Origin: Candidatus Methylomirabilota bacterium
Lineage (GTDB): Bacteria > Methylomirabilota > Methylomirabilia > Methylomirabilales > Methylomirabilaceae
Assembly (NCBI GenBank): GCA_003105305.1
Contig: PQAQ01000192.1
Span: 1-11,897 of the forward strand
Direction of reading: 5' to 3'
DNA length: 11,897 bases
Positions within the stretch are counted from its first letter, which is position 1. The number at the start of each line of letters is the position of its first letter. The notes beneath the pieces are model-generated. The model saw nothing but the letters and a program-made list of their open reading frames with translations. It made no database searches and was not told the origin of the DNA. The translations under genes were made by a program, and so were the position numbers. Below are positions 8,162-11,897 of the stretch, one piece after another.

Positions 8162-8247
8162 GGGTTTGGGGGTTGGGGTTTAGGGTATAGAACCGTCTGG
8201 GTTCACTTCTCAACCCTATACCCCAAACCCTACACCCTGTACCCTGT
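8162..8247. repeat. Inverted arrays of a GGGT/ACCC heptad between rimP and nusA
   Basis: The left arm on the plus strand has four 7-base units, GGGTTTG, GGGGTTG, GGGTTTA and GGGTATA (8162-8189). The right arm has five units, ACCCTAT, ACCCCAA, ACCCTAC, ACCCTGT and ACCCTGT (8213-8247), which are the same family in reverse orientation. GGGTATAG (8183-8190) pairs perfectly with CTATACCC (8216-8223), and the stem extends imperfectly outward. A small GAACC/GGTTC hairpin (8190-8204) sits in the loop. Each arm has at least four G-runs of three or more on one strand, so G-quadruplex formation is possible. The tract fills the intergenic gap and is probably transcribed. Confidence 0.8.
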
Positions 8248-8250
8248 CTT

Positions 8251-8712
8251 TTACAGGATTGGATCCAGTCGAGCCTTCGCAATCAGCGCATAAGGGATGA
8301 CCACCACGGTGCCATCCTGCTGCTCCAGTGATATCCGCCCATCCTCGCACCCCTTCAGAACGCCGAGAAACCGCCGTCGCCCCACAATGGCCTCGGCGGT
8401 GCTGATTCTTGCGCGTTGACCTATGAACCGGAGAAAATCCGACTCTCGGCGGAGCGGTCGATTCAAACCGGGGGAGGACACCTCAAGCGTGTACGGGTGA
8501 TCGATTAACTTCTCGACATCCAGCAGATCACTCAACTCTTCGCTGACTCGCTGGCAATCTCCAAGGGTCACCCCACCACGCCTATCGAGATAGAGCCTAA
8601 GAATCCATCCTCCCGCTTCCCGCCGGAACTCGACATCCACCAACTCGAGCCCTAATTCCGTAAGCAGTGGGACGGCGATCGACGTCACCCGCTCTACAAC
8701 CTCCCCGGCCAT
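8251..8712 (-). CDS. rimP: Ribosome maturation factor RimP
   Basis: RimP binds the free 30S subunit and assists maturation of the head and central pseudoknot region. The 153-residue protein is of normal length and carries LGLELVDVEFRREAGGWILRLYLDRRGGVTLGDCQ near the N-terminus (given here as one run only to show the core: key parts are LELVDVEF, LRLYLD and GVTLGDC), then SEELSDLLD, YTLEVSSPGLNRPL and the C-terminal SH3-like part ending in AKARLDPIL. An upstream in-frame extension to 8781 exists, but ATG 8712 is chosen because the family begins near MAGEVVERV and AAGGGG lies 9 nt upstream. It is the first gene of the operon, directly downstream of a terminator-like hairpin. Confidence 0.94.
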   Translation of the reverse strand: MAGEVVERVTSIAVPLLTELGLELVDVEFRREAGGWILRLYLDRRGGVTLGDCQRVSEELSDLLDVEKLIDHPYTLEVSSPGLNRPLRRESDFLRFIGQRARISTAEAIVGRRRFLGVLKGCEDGRISLEQQDGTVVVIPYALIAKARLDPIL

Positions 8713-8729
8713 ATCATACCACCCCTTAT

Positions 8730-8762
8730 AAAAAAAGAAAGAGCGGGCGTTATTGGCCCACT
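8730..8762 (-). terminator. Intrinsic-terminator-like hairpin just upstream of rimP
   Basis: On the minus strand AGTGGGC (8762-8756) pairs with GCCCGCT (8748-8742), a 7-bp stem with one G-T pair and a 7-nt loop. It is followed by a T-rich tract with TTT at 8740-8738 and seven T at 8736-8730. It most simply ends transcription of the EF-G-like gene, whose stop is 84 nt upstream. The rimP Shine-Dalgarno begins only 2 nt after the T tract, so the same hairpin also sits in any rimP leader that starts upstream and could act as an attenuator. Confidence 0.65.
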
Positions 8763-8769
8763 TAAAGGT

Positions 8770-8798
8770 AAAATACCACATTGCTCTTGAATTGTACA
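8770..8798 (-). promoter_or_regulatory. Candidate promoter for the rimP-nusA-infB operon
   Basis: The minus strand shows a -35-like TGTACA (8798-8793; 4 of 6 to TTGACA), a 17-nt spacer and a -10-like TATTTT (8775-8770; 4 of 6) with an extended -10 TGG just before it. Individually weak, but its flanks (GATTTCCCCT, TACAAT and TGTGGTA) recur at nearly the same spacing upstream of the EF-G-like gene, which raises confidence. The predicted start point would lie near 8763, at the base of the terminator-like hairpin. Confidence 0.4.
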
Positions 8799-8845
8799 GG
8801 GGAAATCGAGGTAAGAGGGGTGCGAGGAAGAGCGAACCGAGCGGC

Positions 8846-10930
8846 TTACTCCGCTTTCGCCTTCTTCAATTCGGCGATGACCCGCTCCTTGAGATGCGGA
8901 GGAACCTCGTCGTAGTGAGCAAACTCTACCGTGTAGTCGCCCCGGTCGCCGGTGACGGCCTTGAGCTGTGTCGCGTACTCCAACACCTCCGCCAGCGGGA
9001 CCAGCGCCTTAATAATCTGCGTCTTACCCTTGGCCTCTACACCCATCACGCGTCCCCGCTTGCTGTTCAGATCGCCGATCACGTCCCCCATACACTCATC
9101 AGGAACCACGACCTCGATAGTCATGATGGGCTCCAGAAGAGTGGGGCTCGCCTGCAGCACCCCCTTTTTGAACGCCAGGGATCCGGCAATCTTAAAAGCC
9201 ATTTCCGAAGAGTCTACGGAGTGGTACGAACCGTCGTAGAGGGTAACCTTCACGTCCACAACAGGATACCCGGCCAGGCTCCCTTCTTCCATCGCCTCTA
9301 TGATCCCTTTCTCAACCGCCGGAATATACTGCTTGGGGATTGCTCCCCCCACAATCTGGTTCACAAACTCGTAGCCCGCGCCTCGAGGGAGCGGCTCAAG
9401 CCTGATCCAGCAATCGCCGTACTGCCCATGGCCCCCGGTCTGTTTTTTGTGCTTGCCCTGAACCTCAGTCCGCCCGTGAATGGTCTCCTTATACGGGACC
9501 CGTGGCGTCTTCATCTGGACCTCGAGTCCGAACTTTCGCTTGAGGCGATCCACCGCAATCTCCAGGTGGCTCTTGCCCATCCCGGCCAGGATAATCTCCT
9601 TAGTTTGCAAGTCGCGTCGGACCTGCAGGGATGGATCTTCGTCTCGAAGCCGATGGAGTCCCGAGCTCATTTTTTCCTCATCCCCTCTGGTCTTCGGCAT
9701 GATGGCATACTCAATGACGGGACTTGGGAGCCCGACCGGCTCCAGGCGAATCGAGTGTCGTTCATCGCAAAGCGTATCTCCGGTACCGGTCTCTTTGAGC
9801 TTCACCGCAGCCCCCAGGTCGCCGGCCCCGATCGCCGAAACCGGGATCTGATTCTTGCCTCGGAGCAGCACCACCTGACCGATCCGTTCCTTACACCCTT
9901 TGGTGCTGTTGTAGACGCCAGAATCGGAAGCAAGCGCGCCCGAGTAGACGCGGACCAGGTTAATCTTACCCGCAAAGGGATCAATGAGTGTCTTAAAAAC
10001 GAGGGCTGCCAACGGAGCGTCGACGCGGCCTTCTCGGAGAAGGCGCTCCCCGCCTCTCGGATCGACCCCGGCGATAGCCTCACGATCGGTCGGGGATGGG
10101 AAGAGTTCCGCTAGCAAATCGAGCAAGGGGTGTATGCCGATGTTCTTCACGGCCGAACCGCAGAGGACCGGAACAAGCTTTCCCCCGACGACAGCTCGCT
10201 GCAGTCCGGCCTTCAACTCCTCGTTTGAGAGTACCCCGAGTTCCAGATATTTCTCCAGGAGTCGGTCATCACTGTCTGCAACGGCCTCCGCCAGCGCCAC
10301 TCGACACCGCTCCGCCATCGATCTCAGCTCGCGCGCAATTTCGCCCACGGAGAACTTCCCGGTCCGCTCGTCCTGATAGATCAGGGCCTTCATCCGCAGT
10401 AGATCGATCACACCCGTAAACGAGGCGTGTGCGCCGATCGGGAGTTGGACAGGGGTCGCCACCGGGCAGAGGTTCTTGCGAATATCTTCCAGGGTTCGAG
10501 CAAAATCGGCCTGCTCCTGGTCCATTTTATTGACATAAATGGCTCTGGCCAAGCCATCCGATCCGGCATACCCCCAGACCTTTTCCGTTTGCACCTTCAC
10601 ACCGGAAACGCTGCTGACCACCACAACCGCGCCGTCAACGACCCTCAGACAGTTGCGGGTATCGGCCAGAAAGATGGATGCTCCAGGGGTATCGATCAGG
10701 TTCAGTTTGTACCCTTTCCACTCACAGAAGGCCAAGGCTGAGCTGAGGCTCATCTTCCGCTTAACCTCATCCTCATCAAAGTCGGTGACGGTCGTCCCAT
10801 CTTCGACTCGCCCGAGCCGAGGTGTCGCGCCGGCGTCAAACAGCATGGCCTCAGTCAGCGTCGTCTTCCCGGCGCCTCCATGGGCCACAATCGCCACGTT
10901 ACGGATTCCGGAAATCGCTTCTCCGCCCAT
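8846..10930 (-). CDS. Elongation factor G-like GTPase (EF-G paralogue)
   Basis: A 694-residue translational GTPase with the complete five-domain EF-G layout. The G domain has AHGGAGKTT (16-24, G1), DTPGA (80-84, G3), NKMD (134-137, G4) and GSA (258-260, G5). Domain III includes SLQVRRDLQTKEIILAGMG; domain IV has GHGQYGDC and the YDGSYHSVDSSEMAF tip loop; domain V has MGDVIGDLNSKRGRVMG. It differs from canonical FusA in G1 (AHIDAGKTT expected), in switch I (no RGITI) and in G3, where DTPGH has become DTPGA, removing the catalytic His. This matches the EF-G-like/EF-G2 family rather than housekeeping EF-G. ATG 10930 is preferred over upstream GTG 10939 because GGGGTG lies 6 nt before it. The gene has its own candidate promoter and a terminator-like hairpin downstream. 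Substrate and role are unknown. Confidence 0.9.
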   Translation of the reverse strand: MGGEAISGIRNVAIVAHGGAGKTTLTEAMLFDAGATPRLGRVEDGTTVTDFDEDEVKRKMSLSSALAFCEWKGYKLNLIDTPGASIFLADTRNCLRVVDGAVVVVSSVSGVKVQTEKVWGYAGSDGLARAIYVNKMDQEQADFARTLEDIRKNLCPVATPVQLPIGAHASFTGVIDLLRMKALIYQDERTGKFSVGEIARELRSMAERCRVALAEAVADSDDRLLEKYLELGVLSNEELKAGLQRAVVGGKLVPVLCGSAVKNIGIHPLLDLLAELFPSPTDREAIAGVDPRGGERLLREGRVDAPLAALVFKTLIDPFAGKINLVRVYSGALASDSGVYNSTKGCKERIGQVVLLRGKNQIPVSAIGAGDLGAAVKLKETGTGDTLCDERHSIRLEPVGLPSPVIEYAIMPKTRGDEEKMSSGLHRLRDEDPSLQVRRDLQTKEIILAGMGKSHLEIAVDRLKRKFGLEVQMKTPRVPYKETIHGRTEVQGKHKKQTGGHGQYGDCWIRLEPLPRGAGYEFVNQIVGGAIPKQYIPAVEKGIIEAMEEGSLAGYPVVDVKVTLYDGSYHSVDSSEMAFKIAGSLAFKKGVLQASPTLLEPIMTIEVVVPDECMGDVIGDLNSKRGRVMGVEAKGKTQIIKALVPLAEVLEYATQLKAVTGDRGDYTVEFAHYDEVPPHLKERVIAELKKAKAE

Positions 10931-10979
10931 CGCCCTCACCCCGTGGAACCCACATACAGCCTGACGGATCGAGGCTTTT

Positions 10980-11009
10980 CTCGTACCACACCGGCCGCCG
11001 TATTGTAAA
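10980..11009 (-). promoter_or_regulatory. Candidate promoter for the EF-G-like gene
   Basis: The minus strand has TTTACA (11009-11004; 5 of 6 to TTGACA), an 18-nt spacer and a poor -10-like TACGAG (10985-10980) preceded by TGG. The larger motif GATTTCCCCTTTACAAT (11018-11002) plus TGTGGTA (10990-10984) closely matches the sequence upstream of rimP. The predicted start point near 10973 gives a leader of about 43 nt. Confidence 0.4.
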
Positions 11010-11032
11010 GGGGAAATCCTCCCATCATTCTC

Positions 11033-11350
11033 CTACCACTCCAGCCCGAGGGCAAAGTGAAGAGCTTCCTCAACAGCCCTGAGCTTCGTTTGGCTGAGGT
11101 TGGCAATGTGTCCTCGAAGGCTGTCCTTGGCAATGGTGATAATCGTATCGAGGTTAACCACGCACGACCGAGGCAGACCGTCCTCAGGACCCAAGAGAAC
11201 TTCAGAAGCGATGCGGCGGACACGGGTAGTCACCGGAGCGACAGTCACCAACCTGCGGACCGGATATGCCTCATCACGGGACAAGAGAACCACCGGTCGA
11301 GTACCAGCCGGGGCAGGCAGCTCCGCCCACCAGATCTCACCGCGTCTCAA
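11033..11350 (-). CDS. mazF: MazF/PemK-family endoribonuclease toxin
   Basis: A 105-residue toxin of the MazF/PemK (CcdB-like fold) family, sequence-specific mRNA interferases that inhibit growth when free of antitoxin. Diagnostic segments are RRGEIWWAELPAPAGTRPVV at the N-terminus (beta1-beta2 with RGEIWW and G-x-RPVV), TVAPVTTRVRRI with the catalytic-region Arg, and SCVVNLDTIITIAKDSL with the following helix LRAVEEALHFALGL. All are intact, so the toxin looks functional. The start is TTG at 11350, whose last bases overlap the antitoxin TGA stop (TTGA). The uncommon start codon plus overlap suggests coupled, lower-level synthesis relative to the antitoxin. The cleavage site cannot be predicted. 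Confidence 0.92.
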   Translation of the reverse strand: MRRGEIWWAELPAPAGTRPVVLLSRDEAYPVRRLVTVAPVTTRVRRIASEVLLGPEDGLPRSCVVNLDTIITIAKDSLRGHIANLSQTKLRAVEEALHFALGLEW

Positions 11351-11604
11351 GACCAGTCTTCCAGACGGAGCGCACCCATGCTAGCCTGCTGCACGGCTGC
11401 GACTTCCTCATCGCTTTCAGGCTCAGCCCGGTAACCCTGCACATACTGCGTTACGGCCTCCTGGAGGCGCTTCTGACGAAGAAGCTGTTCCACAGCCTCA
11501 CGGAAGAACTGACTCCGGCTCTCGCTTCTGGCCTGACGCTCTTTTTCTAAGGCCTCGAGCAGATCCGCAGGAAGGCTAATTGCGATCTTCACTGTTTTCC
11601 CCAT
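11347..11604 (-). CDS. Ribbon-helix-helix antitoxin partnered with MazF
   Basis: An 85-residue antitoxin with an N-terminal ribbon-helix-helix DNA-binding domain: VKIAISLPADLLEALEKE forms the beta strand and first helix, and SRSQFFREAVEQLLRQ the second. The charged C-terminal tail (ESDEEVAAVQQA then LRLEDW) is of the kind that wraps the toxin. It is not the AbrB-fold MazE type but the CopG/MetJ-like type found with many MazF toxins, so I give no symbol. ATG 11604 has a strong AAGGAG 5 nt upstream. The upstream promoter overlaps an inverted repeat, which fits autoregulation by the antitoxin or the complex. Antitoxin first, toxin second with a 4-base overlap is the usual order. Confidence 0.9.
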   Translation of the reverse strand: MGKTVKIAISLPADLLEALEKERQARSESRSQFFREAVEQLLRQKRLQEAVTQYVQGYRAEPESDEEVAAVQQASMGALRLEDWS

Positions 11605-11618
11605 ATCATCTCCTTAGG

Positions 11619-11647
11619 TTCATACCATGAGCCTACCATAGTATGAA
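11619..11647. promoter_or_regulatory. Probable operator of the toxin-antitoxin operon
   Basis: TTCATAC (11619-11625) and GTATGAA (11641-11647) form a perfect 7-bp inverted repeat with a 15-nt spacer. Inside it TACCAT occurs twice (11623-11628 and 11634-11639) as a direct repeat. The site overlaps the -10 box and ends 15 bases upstream of the antitoxin ATG. This is where a ribbon-helix-helix repressor would be expected to bind; binding is inferred. Confidence 0.55.
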
Positions 11648-11668
11648 TTTTTGAAAACCCATTGTCAA
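11640..11668 (-). promoter_or_regulatory. Sigma70-type promoter of the toxin-antitoxin operon
   Basis: On the minus strand a perfect TTGACA (11668-11663) is followed by a 17-nt spacer and CATACT (11645-11640; 4 of 6 to TATAAT). The predicted start is near 11633, giving a leader of about 28 nt with the AAGGAG site. The -10 box lies within one arm of the inverted repeat, consistent with repression by occlusion. Confidence 0.6.
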
Positions 11669-11764
11669 CACATTAATATTGAAGGGTCGCGAGATGACGG
11701 GACCGTATCAGGACAACCAACGCGCGACACGAGCAGACGTAATCCCTGTTCCCCTTTTCTTGCC

Positions 11765-11897
11765 TCAGCCTTCAGCGCGAAGTGGACGAATTCTCTTAAG
11801 AGCCTCTGCTTCGGCCGATCGTGCTCGGTAGAGGTCCCATCGAAGCTGAAGGTTCATCCAGAAGCCCGGTGAGTTACCAAAACACTTCGCCAGCCGC
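11765..11897 (-). CDS. higA: HigA-family antitoxin, C-terminal part only
   Basis: The minus-strand frame entering at 11896 encodes 43 residues then TGA: RLAKCFGNSPGFWMNLQ, LRWDLYRAR, then AEALKRIRPLRAEG. The pattern RLAK-x-x-G-x-SP-x-FW-x-NLQ-x-x-x-DLxxA is the classic end of the HTH domain of HigA-type (XRE) antitoxins, and the I-x-P-L ending is also typical. HigA is about 90-100 residues, so the start and most of the HTH are beyond the window. By family convention a HigB toxin gene should lie immediately upstream, outside the view. Its neighbour is a second, unrelated toxin-antitoxin pair in the same orientation. Confidence 0.82.
   Translation of the reverse strand, partial: RLAKCFGNSPGFWMNLQLRWDLYRARSAEAEALKRIRPLRAEG

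Noticed and set aside
8162..8247. CRISPR-like array
   Set aside because: Units are 7 bases with no spacers and occur in both orientations; there are no cas genes.
8713..8781. Upstream extension of rimP to 8781
   Set aside because: The extra 23 residues are encoded by the terminator-like hairpin and T tract, are unlike RimP N-termini, and the AAGGGG site points to ATG 8712.
8753..10114. Plus-strand open frame of 453 codons opposite the EF-G-like gene
   Set aside because: It is antisense to a well-supported five-domain GTPase gene, has no recognisable motif, and long antisense frames are expected in GC-rich coding DNA.
10940..11032. Intrinsic terminator after mazF
   Set aside because: The best stem (GCCT/AGGC near 10958-10974) has only 4 bp and no T tract.
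10936..11223. Minus-strand 95-codon frame overlapping mazF
   Set aside because: A frame-shifted reading of the MazF gene and its downstream gap; the MazF frame has intact family motifs.
11651..11872. Plus-strand 73-codon frame at the right edge
   Set aside because: It overlaps the HigA C-terminal frame on the minus strand and the promoter region, has no convincing Shine-Dalgarno and no family features.

Overview
The window is a bacterial chromosome segment in which every gene I can support lies on the minus strand, so transcription runs from high to low coordinates. Its core is the conserved translation and RNA-metabolism operon rimP - nusA - ylxR/L7Ae fusion - infB - ylxP (DUF503) - rbfA - PHP phosphoesterase - truB - ribF - rpsO. 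Moderately high GC, the YlxR-L7Ae fusion and a phosphoesterase between rbfA and truB suggest a Gram-negative, deltaproteobacterium-like or NC10/Methylomirabilota-like organism. This placement is inference from gene order and recall; the window has no rRNA to settle it.

Layout from the 5' end of transcription (right) to the left: 11897-11765 holds the C-terminal end of a HigA-type antitoxin cut by the window edge. 11764-11605 is a short intergenic region with a good sigma70-type promoter overlapping an inverted repeat. 11604-11033 is a ribbon-helix-helix antitoxin plus MazF-type toxin pair. 11032-10931 carries a probable promoter. 10930-8846 is an EF-G paralogue (EF-G-like, not canonical FusA). 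8845-8713 carries a second probable promoter and an intrinsic-terminator-like hairpin. 8712-1 is the rimP-to-rpsO operon, with rpsO truncated at the left edge.

How the genes work together: RimP, RbfA, IF2 and S15 act in 30S assembly and initiation. NusA controls pausing, termination and antitermination. YlxR/RnpM and the L7Ae domain bind RNA or RNA enzymes. TruB makes pseudouridine 55 in tRNA. RibF makes FMN and FAD. The PHP protein probably degrades 3',5'-bisphosphonucleotides or short RNAs, a job usually done in this slot by a DHH-family NrnA protein.

Most genes overlap or nearly abut. The three longer gaps inside the operon (rimP/nusA, infB/ylxP, ylxP/rbfA) each contain repeat-like DNA: two unrelated heptameric tandem repeats and one short palindrome. 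The most interesting signals are these repeat-filled gaps, a bipartite promoter motif shared by the EF-G-like gene and rimP, a terminator-like hairpin in the rimP leader, the PHP-for-DHH replacement, and the altered GTPase centre of the EF-G paralogue. I found no mobile element, CRISPR array or tRNA/rRNA gene that I could support, and no stretch over 300 bases without a gene.
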